DNA from: Labilithrix luteola | GTDB taxonomy: Bacteria; Myxococcota_A; Polyangia; Polyangiales; Polyangiaceae | Reading direction: 5' to 3' | Assembly: GCF_001263205.1 (NCBI RefSeq) | Contig: NZ_CP012333.1 | Coordinates: 11,327,501-11,391,500, forward strand | Length of the DNA: 64,000 nucleotides | Made by a program: the position numbers and the translations under genes | Notes under the pieces: generated by a model | Told to the model about the DNA's origin: nothing | Databases searched by the model: none | The model's input: the letters and a program-made list of their open reading frames with translations, nothing else | Shown here: positions 51,555 through 60,012 of the stretch, in pieces | How the letters are laid out: each line of letters starts with the position of its first letter | Numbering within the stretch: the first letter of the stretch is position 1

Positions 51555-52112
51555 ATGGCAGGCGGAGTCAGCGTCGACGGTGGCAGAGGCAAAAGGCGAT
51601 CGGTCGATATGGAGATCAACATGGTCCCCATGATCGATCTCTTGATGGTGACGATCTCGTTTCTCCTCATCACGGCGGTCTGGGTGCAATACCCGCGCAT
51701 GGAGGCGAACGCGCAGGTGCCGGGGCCGAGCAACGCCCCGCCGTGCGAAGGAGCGGAGTGCAAGCCCGACGCGAAGCTCCACATCGACACCTCGGACCCG
51801 AGCAAGTTCGTGCTCGTGTGGAAGGAAGGTCGAACCGTGGTGCGCACCGCCGAAGTGGCGCGCGAGTCGGCCAAGGCAGGCAAGGCGTCGTTCCCTACCC
51901 TTGCATCGCGCGTCGAGAGCGAATGGCGGACGGCCGGAATGCATCGCGACGCGTCCGATCGAAAGCTCGATCAGGCCGTCGTCCACGCTAGCAACGACAT
52001 GCCTTACGCCGAGCTCATCGCCGTAATGGACGCCGTCGCGAAGCCCAAGCGCACGCTCACGGGCCTGCCGAAGCCAATCTCGGCGTTCGAGATCACGTTC
52101 GCGGTGGACTGA
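51555..52112 (+). CDS. ExbD/TolR-like biopolymer transport protein
   Basis: A 185-residue inner-membrane protein; GGAGGA lies 8 bp before the ATG. The single helix (about 22-44: INMVPMIDLLMVTISFLLIT) carries the conserved Asp28 that couples proton flow in ExbD/TolR. The periplasmic part (45-185) is larger and more polar than usual (PCEGAECKPDAKL, with two cysteines). ExbD works with an ExbB/TolQ motor and a TonB/TolA partner, but none is in the window. The gene follows the Met-rich gene by 300 bp. It converges with a GNAT gene, overlapping by 20 bp. Confidence 0.82.
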   Translation: MAGGVSVDGGRGKRRSVDMEINMVPMIDLLMVTISFLLITAVWVQYPRMEANAQVPGPSNAPPCEGAECKPDAKLHIDTSDPSKFVLVWKEGRTVVRTAEVARESAKAGKASFPTLASRVESEWRTAGMHRDASDRKLDQAVVHASNDMPYAELIAVMDAVAKPKRTLTGLPKPISAFEITFAVD

Positions 52113-52599
52113 CCGGCTCGTCGGCTTCGCGCGTCATCTCGAGCATCGTCGTTCGGAAGCCGAGCTTCTTGAAGAGGCGCTGGGCGGACTCGTTCTGGAC
52201 GGCGGTGAGCAGGACGACACGCGGAGCCCCCTTGGCCTCGAGCCGGCGGATGGCCTCGCGCACCAGTGCTTCGCCCACGCCGTGGCCTCGCGCCACGTCG
52301 TCGACGAACACGTCATGGAGCTTTCCGCACGCATCGAGGAGCTCGTTGTAGCTGCGGGGCTCCATCCTCGCGTACGCGTAGCCCACGACGTCCGCGCCGT
52401 CCGCCGCGACGAGCAGAACCACGTCGTCGCTCTGCAGCTCGGAGGCGAAGTAGCGCGTGTAACCGGCCTCGGGATTCGCGAGATAAAGGAAGCGCTGGGG
52501 GTCGAACGCATGGTGCATGCGAACGAGCCTCCCGGCGAGCTTGCCCGCACTCTCGAGGTCGGAACGGGTCATCGGGCGCACTTCGTAAGGCGATTGCAC
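52093..52599 (-). CDS. GNAT-family N-acetyltransferase
   Basis: A 168-residue acetyltransferase. GNAT motif A is visible as VFVDDVARGHGVGEALVREAI (RGHGVG binds acetyl-CoA), followed by RVVLLTAVQNESAQRLFKKLGF, the classic C-terminal strand/helix. The substrate is unknown. The GTG start at 52599 is chosen because upstream codons read as Ser/Ala-rich filler, and the DNA glycosylase gene begins 58 bp beyond it on the other strand. The ends of this gene and the ExbD-like gene overlap by 20 bp. Confidence 0.82.
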   Translation of the reverse strand: MQSPYEVRPMTRSDLESAGKLAGRLVRMHHAFDPQRFLYLANPEAGYTRYFASELQSDDVVLLVAADGADVVGYAYARMEPRSYNELLDACGKLHDVFVDDVARGHGVGEALVREAIRRLEAKGAPRVVLLTAVQNESAQRLFKKLGFRTTMLEMTREADEPVSPPRT

Positions 52600-52657
52600 G
52601 CCCGGCACTCTACCAGATGCCGGAAACGCCGCTCGCGAGGTAGGCTGGAGCGCCACC

Positions 52658-53632
52658 ATGCCGGAGCTGCCCGACGTCACCGTCTACGTCGAACATGTCG
52701 CGTCTCGGACCGTCGGGCACGTGCTCGAGCGCGTGCGCTTGGCGAGCCCTTTCGTCCTCCGAACGGCCGATCCGCCCATCACGGCGGCTTACGGCCGCGA
52801 GGTCCGTGAGGTGCGCCGCGTCGGCAAACGCATCGCACTCGCCCTCGTCCCGCCGGGCTCGACGTCGAAGAAGGAAGAGCCGCTCTTCCTCGTCATCCAC
52901 CTCATGGTCGCGGGCCGGTTCAAATGGAAGCCGCTCGGGACGGGCGTGCCTGGAAAGATCGGGCTCGCGGCCTTCGACTTCGCGGCGATGCCCGCCGAGG
53001 GAAAGAGCAAGGAGAAGGAGAAGGAGGGCGGAACACTCCTTCTCACCGAGGCAAGCACCAAGAAGCGGGCCAGCATCCACCTCGTACGCGGGAACGCCGG
53101 TCTCGCGGCGCTCGATCCCGGCGGTCTCGAGGTTCTCGAATCGGACGTGAGCGCGTTCGCCGAGCGCCTGCGGAGCGAGAACCACACGCTGAAGCGCGCA
53201 CTCACCGATCCCCATCTCTTCAGCGGGATCGGCAATGCCTACTCCGACGAAATATTGCATCGTGCACGCATGTCACCGGTCAAGCTGACGAGCCGCATCG
53301 AAGACGCAGACGTGAAGAAGCTCTACGATTCGATCCGCACGGTCCTCGTCGAGTGGACCGACCGCTTGCGGGCCGAAGCGGGTGACTTCCCGGAGGGCGT
53401 GACGGCCTTCCGGCCCGAGATGGCCGTCCACGGCAAATACGGCAAGCCTTGCCCGCGCTGCGAAAAGCCCGTGCAGCGCATCCGCTATGCGGACAACGAG
53501 TCCAACTACTGCCCGACGTGCCAGACCGAGGGCAAGCTCCTCGCCGATCGCTCGCTCTCGCGCCTTCTCGGCTCCGATTGGCCGAAGACGCTGGACGAGC
53601 TCGAGGCCAAGAAGCAGAAGTCGAAGGTGTGA
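52658..53632 (+). CDS. Fpg/Nei-family DNA glycosylase
   Basis: A 324-residue base-excision repair enzyme that removes oxidised bases. It keeps the catalytic N-terminus MPELPD (Pro after Met processing, Glu3), the H2TH region LFSGIGNAYSDEILHRARMSP, and a zinc finger CPRC...CPTC near the C-terminus. The usual E in MPELPE is Asp, and a charged insertion (KSKEKEKEGG near 115-125) is present, so the distinction between Fpg and Nei substrates is uncertain. C-terminal extension of about 25 residues is Lys-rich. It is divergent from the GNAT gene. Confidence 0.9.
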   Translation: MPELPDVTVYVEHVASRTVGHVLERVRLASPFVLRTADPPITAAYGREVREVRRVGKRIALALVPPGSTSKKEEPLFLVIHLMVAGRFKWKPLGTGVPGKIGLAAFDFAAMPAEGKSKEKEKEGGTLLLTEASTKKRASIHLVRGNAGLAALDPGGLEVLESDVSAFAERLRSENHTLKRALTDPHLFSGIGNAYSDEILHRARMSPVKLTSRIEDADVKKLYDSIRTVLVEWTDRLRAEAGDFPEGVTAFRPEMAVHGKYGKPCPRCEKPVQRIRYADNESNYCPTCQTEGKLLADRSLSRLLGSDWPKTLDELEAKKQKSKV

Positions 53633-53648
53633 GGCGTCGCGCTCGCGC

Positions 53649-54608
53649 TCAGGGTGCGAGCGAGGCGGTCACGCCGGACAACGTCTTCTTGGCGTCGTCC
53701 ACGAAGAAGCGGCAAAGGCCCACGCGAATGGCGCCCGGATCGACGTGCCGGCACGTCTGATCGCGGATGGTTGCTTCTTCGCAATGGCAAGGCGTTCCCG
53801 GCTCGATGCCGCCGTTTTCGCACGAAGGTGACTTGGGCTGCATGAGCGCATACCGACGACGCACGTGCGCTTTCGTGAACGGCTCGGGCACCTTGTCTTG
53901 CGCGAGGAGGCTCGCAAAGGCGAAGAGCGCCGGGCGCGAGCCCGAGTCTCCGGCGAGGACGTCGGCATCCGCGCGAGCAAGCTCCTTCTTCACGGCGTCG
54001 TCGAGCGCGGCCTGCGTGCAGACAGGCTCGTCTTGCAGCGAGGGTTCACGTCCCGTGAGCGGGCCTTGCGCGTTGCATCGAAAGAACGGACGACACGGAT
54101 CTTTGCCGAGGTACGACGCCACGTGCGGACACGCCGCCTTGGCATTGGCCACCGCGAGCAGCGAGGCCTCGACCAGCGATTCGCGTCCTGCCATGTCCGC
54201 TTCCGAACCTGCCGCGGGCTCGAGTGGCGCACGGCCGAGGATCTCGCACCCAATCGCCGCCGCTTCGGCTTTGTCGGATTGCGCGAGCGCCCGATGCATC
54301 ACCGCGAGAGCGCGCGGCTCGGTGAACGAGGCCGAGAGCTCCCGAAGACGCGCGGCGAGACGCGGCGCACGCTTCGGATCGCGCAGGTCGACGGTCTTGA
54401 CGGCTTCGAGCAGGCCCGCGGAAGGCTGGCCGGGCTCGAGCGCTCCCAGCCCAGAGGCCGGCGATGCCGGCGAGGAAGAACGCGAAGGAGAAGCGCCGCT
54501 CGTCTCGTCCGGCGTCGGCGCCTTTCGACAGCCCGTGGCGCCCAACACGAGGACCAAGCCGATGACCAAACCGGCGACGCACGAACGAACGAAACGCACG
54601 ACGAGCAT
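53649..54608 (-). CDS. Lipoprotein of unknown function
   Basis: A 319-residue lipoprotein (lipobox ATGC, Cys27), with a Ser/Pro linker. The main part is helical (RAPRLAARLRELSASFTEP, VMHRALAQSDKAEAAAIGCEIL) like HEAT/TPR-type repeats. The C-terminal third contains clustered cysteines (PCRPFFRCN, CENGGIEPGTPCHCEE, CRHVD) suggesting disulfides. No catalytic motif is visible. It lies convergent with the DNA glycosylase gene and divergent from the EI24 gene. Confidence 0.6.
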   Translation of the reverse strand: MLVVRFVRSCVAGLVIGLVLVLGATGCRKAPTPDETSGASPSRSSSPASPASGLGALEPGQPSAGLLEAVKTVDLRDPKRAPRLAARLRELSASFTEPRALAVMHRALAQSDKAEAAAIGCEILGRAPLEPAAGSEADMAGRESLVEASLLAVANAKAACPHVASYLGKDPCRPFFRCNAQGPLTGREPSLQDEPVCTQAALDDAVKKELARADADVLAGDSGSRPALFAFASLLAQDKVPEPFTKAHVRRRYALMQPKSPSCENGGIEPGTPCHCEEATIRDQTCRHVDPGAIRVGLCRFFVDDAKKTLSGVTASLAP

Positions 54609-54647
54609 GGTAGCGGCAGTCCGTCACCGTGGTTAGGCTCGAGCGTG

Positions 54648-55445
54648 ATGCAGGGCGGAAGCGGCTCGCAGGCGTTTGCGACCAAAGCAGGCAAGGCTGG
54701 GCTCGGCTTCTTCGCCGGCGTACGCGCGGTCTTCGGCGGGGTCGGATTCGTGGTGTCCACCCCCTCCGTGTGGGGATGGGCCCTCGTTCCCGTCGTGATT
54801 GCAGCGGCACTCTTTGGCGGCGTGGGCGCGGGCGCGGTCTGGGCGGGCACAGAGCTTTCGAGCCGAATGATGACCGGCGAGCAAGGCAGCGCCTGGCTCA
54901 GCTTCGGGCTCTGGGCGCTCTGGGCTTTGCGGATCGTCTTCTGGATCGTGGGCCTCGTCGTGGCCTTCGTCATCGCCATGTCGCTCGCGCAGCCGCTGTC
55001 GGGGTTCGCGCTCGAGACCATCGCCAAGAAACAAGAGCTCGCGCTTGGAGGCCGCGGCCGAGGCTGGCCAGATCAGCCTTTCGTGTCCGGGTTCGTACGC
55101 TCGCTGCGCGTGACGCTCACGGCGCTCGCCGTCGGTCTCCCGATCCTCGCGGTGCTGGCGGCGATCACGCTGCTCTTTCCTCCAGCGAGCGTCGTGACGA
55201 TTCCCCTCAAATTCGTGGTCACCGGAGTCCTCGCGGCCTACGACCTTCTCGACTACCCGTTCAGCATCCGAGGGCGCGGTGTGCGCGACCGCCTCGGCTT
55301 CATCCGAGACAACTTCGCGGCCGTGCTCGGTTTCGGCGTGACCATGGCGGCGCTCCTGCTCGTCCCGGGAATGGGGCTGTTTCTCCTACCGTTCGGCGTG
55401 GCCGGGGCCTCGCGCCTGGTCTTCGAACGAGACGCGCGACGCTGA
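54648..55445 (+). CDS. EI24/CysZ-like multi-pass membrane protein
   Basis: A 265-residue protein with four to five hydrophobic helices (about 40-65, 85-115, 155-180, 190-205, 230-252). The family signature includes the LAAYDLLDYPFSIRGRG loop and the early GLGFFAGVRAVFGG helix-loop. Members of the EI24 family include sulfate permease CysZ and proteins of unknown role, so I do not assign a substrate. ATG 54648 is preceded by an in-frame GTG. The ArfB gene follows after 44 bp. Confidence 0.8.
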   Translation: MQGGSGSQAFATKAGKAGLGFFAGVRAVFGGVGFVVSTPSVWGWALVPVVIAAALFGGVGAGAVWAGTELSSRMMTGEQGSAWLSFGLWALWALRIVFWIVGLVVAFVIAMSLAQPLSGFALETIAKKQELALGGRGRGWPDQPFVSGFVRSLRVTLTALAVGLPILAVLAAITLLFPPASVVTIPLKFVVTGVLAAYDLLDYPFSIRGRGVRDRLGFIRDNFAAVLGFGVTMAALLLVPGMGLFLLPFGVAGASRLVFERDARR

Positions 55446-55489
55446 CGAACAGCTTGCCTGCGCGCGCGGATGGTGCGACTTCTGGAAGT

Positions 55490-55921
55490 ATGAGCACACC
55501 GCTGGTCATCAACGCCAAGATCACGTTGCCCGGCAGTGACCTCGAATGGAGCGCTGTGCGCGCGTCCGGGCCGGGCGGTCAGAACGTGAACAAGGTATCC
55601 TCGAAGATCGAGCTCTCGTTCGACTTCGAATCGACCGTCGCCCTGCCTGACGCGGCGAAGACGCGCCTCCGCGCACTCGCCAAGAACAGCTTGGACGCCG
55701 AAGGTCGCGTCTTCATCACGAGCCAGAAGACACGCGACCAGGTGAAGAACCTGGCCGACGCCCGCGAGAAGCTTCGTGAGCTCGTGGCGAAGGCGCTCGT
55801 GGTTCCCAAGGTCCGCAAGCCGACGAAGCCCACCAAGGGCTCCAAGGTCCGGCGTGTCACGGCGAAGAAGAAGGTCGGCGCGAAGAAGGCCACACGTCGC
55901 GCCGTTCGCCAGGACGACTGA
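55490..55921 (+). CDS. arfB: Alternative ribosome-rescue factor ArfB
   Basis: A 143-residue release-factor-like peptidyl-tRNA hydrolase that frees stalled ribosomes. The GGQ catalytic loop is in ASGPGGQNVNK (29-31), with the following NKVSSKIEL typical of the family. The C-terminus (about 105-143) is a Lys/Arg-rich tail (GSKVRRVTAKKKVG) that would enter the mRNA channel. Length and domain order fit ArfB (YaeJ). A terminator hairpin lies 45 bp after the stop. Confidence 0.92.
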   Translation: MSTPLVINAKITLPGSDLEWSAVRASGPGGQNVNKVSSKIELSFDFESTVALPDAAKTRLRALAKNSLDAEGRVFITSQKTRDQVKNLADAREKLRELVAKALVVPKVRKPTKPTKGSKVRRVTAKKKVGAKKATRRAVRQDD

Positions 55922-55965
55922 CGAACGCGGCCGCGCCAACGACCACCGACCACCGAAATGAGCAA

Positions 55966-55996
55966 ACGGGGCCCGTCCCGAAGGACGTGGCCCCGT
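55966..55996. terminator. Terminator hairpin after arfB
   Basis: A 13-bp stem (acggggcc + cgtcc, one bulged base) closes over the tetraloop cgaa. It separates arfB from the convergent desaturase gene, which ends at 56036, and could act both ways. Confidence 0.7.
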
Positions 55997-56035
55997 CTTG
56001 CATTTGGAGTCTCGAGAAGCTCGAGCGCCGCGACC

Positions 56036-56962
56036 CTATTCGGCGTCGGAGACGGCGAGTGCGGGAGCCGACGCGGACGCGGGCGGGAGCATGACCGGCT
56101 CGTCGGAGGCAGCTGCCGCCGGACGCTTGCGCGGCGTGGGAGCCGGCATCGCGTTGCCTGCACGAACACTTTCGGACGGCAGGTGGAGGTCCCACACGAT
56201 GCCGAACACCGAGAGCGTGCGAAGGACGTAGTAGGTGAGATCGATCTCCCACCAGAAGAAGCCCTGGCGAACCGAGCGCTGGTAGTAGTGGTGGTTGTTG
56301 TGCCACCCCTCGCCCATCGTGACGATCGCGAGGACGGGGTTGTTACGGCTGTCGTCCGTCGTGGTGTAACGACGGCTGCCCCAGTAGTGTGAAAGCGAGT
56401 TGATCGTGAAGGTGCCGTGCCAGAGGAGCGTGGTCGAGAGGAAGAACCCGTAGACCAGCGCAGGCCAGCTGCCGACCAGGTACAAGCCGATGGCGAGCGC
56501 GGTGCCCGGCACGATGTGCCACTTGTTGAGCCAGCGAAGCTCGGGGTAGCGCCAGAGGTCGGCGATGCGGTTCGGGTCGGTCTCCTCGGTGTCACGCGAG
56601 AGAATCCAGCCGACGTGCGACCACCAGAAGCCGCGGGTGCGGAACGAGTGAGGGTCGCGCTCGGTGTCCGAGTACTTGTGGTGGTCGCGGTGATGCGCCG
56701 CCCACCAGAGGGCACCCTTCTGCAGGCTCGACTGCGCGAGCACGGCGAGGATGAACTGGAACCAGCGGCTGGTGCGGTAGGTTCGGTGCGAGAAGTAGCG
56801 GTGGTAGCCGCCCGTCACGCCGAACATGCGGACGTAATAGAGCGCGATCGCAAGTCCGAACCACTTCCATGACCAGCCGACGAGCGCCACGCCAATCACG
56901 GCCGCGGCATGAACGCCGTAGAACGGGAGGCTGACGAGCCAACCGTAATCGCGCTTTTTCAT
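56036..56962 (-). CDS. Acyl-CoA/acyl-lipid delta-9-type fatty acid desaturase
   Basis: A 308-residue membrane desaturase with all three histidine boxes of the di-iron site: HRYFSH (54-59), HHRDHH (90-95) and HNNHH (221-225). Helices flank the boxes at about 10-50 and 150-190. Such enzymes introduce double bonds into fatty acyl chains at the inner membrane, helping membrane fluidity. The C-terminus (about 270-308) is Pro/Ala-rich and lies outside the family core. The ATG at 56962 lies directly after a promoter-like TATAGA, suggesting a leaderless transcript. Confidence 0.93.
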   Translation of the reverse strand: MKKRDYGWLVSLPFYGVHAAAVIGVALVGWSWKWFGLAIALYYVRMFGVTGGYHRYFSHRTYRTSRWFQFILAVLAQSSLQKGALWWAAHHRDHHKYSDTERDPHSFRTRGFWWSHVGWILSRDTEETDPNRIADLWRYPELRWLNKWHIVPGTALAIGLYLVGSWPALVYGFFLSTTLLWHGTFTINSLSHYWGSRRYTTTDDSRNNPVLAIVTMGEGWHNNHHYYQRSVRQGFFWWEIDLTYYVLRTLSVFGIVWDLHLPSESVRAGNAMPAPTPRKRPAAAASDEPVMLPPASASAPALAVSDAE

Positions 56963-56970
56963 GGGGTTAC

Positions 56971-56999
56971 TCTATAGGAGAGGGTCGGTCACGGTTCAG
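56971..56999 (-). promoter_or_regulatory. Possible promoter of the desaturase gene
   Basis: Minus-strand CTGAAC (56994-56999) and TATAGA (56971-56976) are 17 bp apart. The -10 box ends 8 bp before the desaturase ATG, so transcription would begin at or next to the start codon and leave no ribosome site. Confidence 0.4.
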
Positions 57000-57196
57000 T
57001 CAGCTTACGGACACATTCCAACGCCCGAGGTGCGTGGAAACCCGCGCAAAAACCGCGCGATCGTGCGCGCGCGGGCAGAAAAACGAGGCGTCTCCCAAGG
57101 GCAGCGCCGCGAGCCAATGGCTGGGTTAGACCCCCCCGGGTTTCGGATGAATCGTCGCGTTCTTCGCCCAACTCTCCTAAAACCCTCTTCAATCTC

Positions 57197-58426
57197 GTGG
57201 CCGAAGCCTCCGTCCGCTCTCTGCTGTCGAATCGGCGCTACGTCCTCTACCTCGTCTCGCGCATCTCTCTCATCGTCTCCGCGCAGATGTTGTCGGTGGC
57301 CGTCGGATGGCAGGTCTACGAGATCACGGGGAAAGCCCTCGCCCTCGGCCTTTCGGGGCTCGCGCTCTTCCTCCCTGGCTTTTTGCTCGCCCTGCCCGGC
57401 GGGCATGTTGCGGATCGCCACGATCGACAGCGAATCCTCGTCGTGTGTCATCTCGGCATGGCGACGGCGGCCGCATCGCTGGCGTTCATGGCGCACACCG
57501 GGACGAAGCGACTCGCCCCGATTTACGCCGTGCTCGCCATCCTGGGGACCATCCGCGCCTTCAGCGGACCGGCAGGGCAGGCGCTCATGCCGAACCTCGT
57601 CGAGCGCAAAGAGCTCGAACGGGCCGTCGCCCTCGGCTCCTCGTCGTGGCAGCTGGCGATGATCGCCGGACCTTCTCTCGGTGGCGCCCTCTACGCGGCC
57701 ACCGGAACGGCCGGTGCCGTCTACGTGGCGTGCACGTGCATGTCGCTCGTCGCATGCGCGTCGGTCGTCGCCATCGGTAAGACGCGACCGGAGGGAGCGA
57801 TGCAGGCCCGCCCGCCCGCCGACTGGTCGACGCTCCTCGCTGGGCTTCGCTACGTCTGGACGAACAAGGCCATCCTCGGTGCGATCTCGCTCGATCTGTT
57901 CGCCGTGCTCCTCGGCGGAGCCGTCGCGCTCCTGCCGATCTTCGCGAAGGCCCTCGCCGTCGGCCCGTGGGGTCTCGGCATGCTTCGAAGCGCACCGGCC
58001 GTCGGCGCGGCGACCGTCGCACTCTTGATCGCGTATTCCCCGCTCAAGCGGCGCGCGGGCGCCATCATGTTCGCGTGTGTGTTCCTCTTCGGGATCGCCA
58101 CGATCGTGTTCGGCGTATCGAAGGAGTTCGGCGTGTCGCTCGCCGCGCTCATCATCCTCGGCGCGTCGGACATGTTCAGCGTGGTCGTTCGTTCCACGCT
58201 CATTCAGATTCGCACGCCCGACGAGATGCGCGGTCGCGTGGGCGCCGTGAACCTCGTCTTCATCGGGGCCTCGAACGAGCTCGGCGAATTCGAATCGGGC
58301 GTCACCGCAGCATGGCTCGGCCCCGAGCTCGCCGTCGTCCTCGGCGGCATCGGAACGTGCATCGTGGTCGTCATCTGGGCGCTGCTCTTCCCCGAGTTGC
58401 GCAACGTCGACCGACTCGACTCCTGA
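57197..58426 (+). CDS. MFS transporter, EntS-like
   Basis: A 409-residue transporter with about twelve hydrophobic helices. The loop 2-3 motif is GGHVADRHDRQRILVV (GxxxDRxGR-like), and the linker between the two halves is around 190-215. Architecture is like EntS-type siderophore or drug exporters. The substrate is unknown. GTG start; 234 bp separate it from the divergent desaturase gene, a gap that contains both promoters and no other gene. Confidence 0.82.
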   Translation: MAEASVRSLLSNRRYVLYLVSRISLIVSAQMLSVAVGWQVYEITGKALALGLSGLALFLPGFLLALPGGHVADRHDRQRILVVCHLGMATAAASLAFMAHTGTKRLAPIYAVLAILGTIRAFSGPAGQALMPNLVERKELERAVALGSSSWQLAMIAGPSLGGALYAATGTAGAVYVACTCMSLVACASVVAIGKTRPEGAMQARPPADWSTLLAGLRYVWTNKAILGAISLDLFAVLLGGAVALLPIFAKALAVGPWGLGMLRSAPAVGAATVALLIAYSPLKRRAGAIMFACVFLFGIATIVFGVSKEFGVSLAALIILGASDMFSVVVRSTLIQIRTPDEMRGRVGAVNLVFIGASNELGEFESGVTAAWLGPELAVVLGGIGTCIVVVIWALLFPELRNVDRLDS

Positions 58427-59149
58427 TCAGCGCGTCTGCCGGCGCACGCCCGCGGGATCGAACGACGCCTCTTCCTCTTCGAGCTCCGCAGAGCGATCGG
58501 AGACGCGTACGTCCGGGTTCGGCACGACGCGCGCGTTGGGCGTCATGTCGACTCGCGCATAGGCCGGTTGCGGCGGCTGCTTCGACGTCACGGCGTGCCA
58601 GTTCGCGGCCAAGAAGCGGTAGAGAAGGTTGCCGTTGTCGTCGATGTCGACTGCCACGTAGTCGGGCTGCTCTTTCGCGAGCGACGTCAGGATCGCGTCA
58701 CCTTCTTGAGGCGTGACCCCGAGCGACTGAGCCGCATCCATCGGCGTAAGAACGCCGCCGCGCGTGTTGGCGAGGGCAAAGAGGGCCTGCATGCGCGTGG
58801 CCTTCTCGGTTTGCACGCCGGAGTCCTGGAGGTCCTTGCCGCTCTTGAGGAGAAACCAGCCGGCAATGAGCGACACCACGGCGATGGGGATGCCGATGAT
58901 GTATGGCGCGGCGCTCGCGAAGCCGACGATCGCTCCGCAAGCCGCGAGCGTTCCGAAGCCCACGACCAGCCCGCCCAGCAGAACCAACCACCCGAACACG
59001 CGGGCCACGGTCCCGCCGACCTTCGACGGCTGACCTGCCATGTTGATCGAGTTCGACGCCAGAGGCATGCGGGGCATCCCACACGCCGTGCAAAATGCGT
59101 TCACCCCTCGATAGACGATGGGCGCGTTCTGATGGCAGCGGGGGCACAC
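58427..59149 (-). CDS. Zinc-ribbon membrane protein
   Basis: A 240-residue protein beginning with CPRCHQNAPIVYRG and CTACGMPR, a zinc ribbon. Two hydrophobic helices follow (about 50-75 and 82-100). The C-terminal part (about 110-215) has TRGGVLTPMDAAQSLGVTPQEG, resembling a winged-helix, and a Glu-rich tail. The GTG start at 59149 has GGAAGGA 9 bp upstream; an alternative TTG start would be 26 codons earlier. It ends immediately next to the MFS stop. Its role is unknown; a regulator anchored to the membrane is possible. Confidence 0.65.
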   Translation of the reverse strand: MCPRCHQNAPIVYRGVNAFCTACGMPRMPLASNSINMAGQPSKVGGTVARVFGWLVLLGGLVVGFGTLAACGAIVGFASAAPYIIGIPIAVVSLIAGWFLLKSGKDLQDSGVQTEKATRMQALFALANTRGGVLTPMDAAQSLGVTPQEGDAILTSLAKEQPDYVAVDIDDNGNLLYRFLAANWHAVTSKQPPQPAYARVDMTPNARVVPNPDVRVSDRSAELEEEEASFDPAGVRRQTR

Positions 59150-59297
59150 GGCGTGAAGTCCTTCCAACGCGATACTACACGCCTTGTCGACCCTCGGGAG
59201 GATCCTGGGCGCCGGCGCGTACCGCAACGGCTGGCCGCGGCCGAGCCCGGCTCAACATGTGCCCGAGGCGAGATGCGTCAAGGGGAGCTGGAGCGCT

Positions 59298-59810
59298 CTA
59301 GAGTATCGTCTCGGAAGCCACCACTGGCACGGGTCTCGGCAGCGGACGAGGTCTACCCCAACCGCCATTGCGGCCGCCGTTACGAGCGAGGACCGTAGCC
59401 CGCTCGCGCAGCGTGGCAGCCTGCGTTCGAAACTCCGCCGCTTGAAGCCGAAGCTCGCGCGCTTGGGCTCGATTCGAGGCTGCGCGAAGCTCGAGGTCGT
59501 CGGCCACGGCGAGGATGTCGGAGCGTTCGCTCGAGGAGACCCGCTGGGCTTCGAGTCGAAGGAGGCGCGCCCGCGAAGTGAGCGTCTCGGCGTCGCGCGC
59601 ACGACGTGTCGCGTCGTTCTCCCGGGCCGCCGCCAAGGAATCGAGCGTCCGCGCGCGTTCGAACAAGACACTCACGTTCTGGGACTCGTCGACGACAGGC
59701 CGGATCGGACGGACCGACGCGCCGTCGTCGATCCCGACGGGACAAGCCACCGATGCGGCAGAAATCGTCATCGAGCCAATGATCAACGCACCGACGATCC
59801 ACGTTCGCAT
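59298..59810 (-). CDS. Secreted coiled-coil protein
   Basis: A 170-residue protein with an N-terminal signal (MRTWIVGALIIGSMT, then SVAC). Residues about 45-135 are a continuous charged helix with heptad-like repeats (SLAAARENDATRRARDAETL, RARELRLQAAEFRTQAATL), probably a coiled coil. The end is Gly/Arg/Pro-rich (GGRNGGWGRPRPLPRPVP). GAGAGG precedes the ATG at 59810. No family can be named. It may be a structural periplasmic protein. Confidence 0.6.
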   Translation of the reverse strand: MRTWIVGALIIGSMTISAASVACPVGIDDGASVRPIRPVVDESQNVSVLFERARTLDSLAAARENDATRRARDAETLTSRARLLRLEAQRVSSSERSDILAVADDLELRAASNRAQARELRLQAAEFRTQAATLRERATVLARNGGRNGGWGRPRPLPRPVPVVASETIL

Positions 59811-60012
59811 GCTGCACCTCTCCCCACGAACCGCTCGTACGTGCCTCGCGGCGAAACGATCCAACGCTCACCACATTTCTTGGAGCGGGCGATGGACCGC
59901 GAGGCTGGGCAATGCGTTGACCAGGTGGCTCCGACGGTCGTGGAAGGCTCCAAAAATTTCCACCGGTTGGAGCCGCCGTACATAGGCACACTCGGTGCTT
60001 TGCTGACGTTCC

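Noticed and set aside
50804..51883. Minus-strand frame rich in Ile/Met/Pro/Gly opposite the Met-rich gene
   Set aside because: It is the mirror of atg repeats (cat/atc on the other strand), and it crosses the hairpin cluster and the exbD-like gene without a coherent domain.
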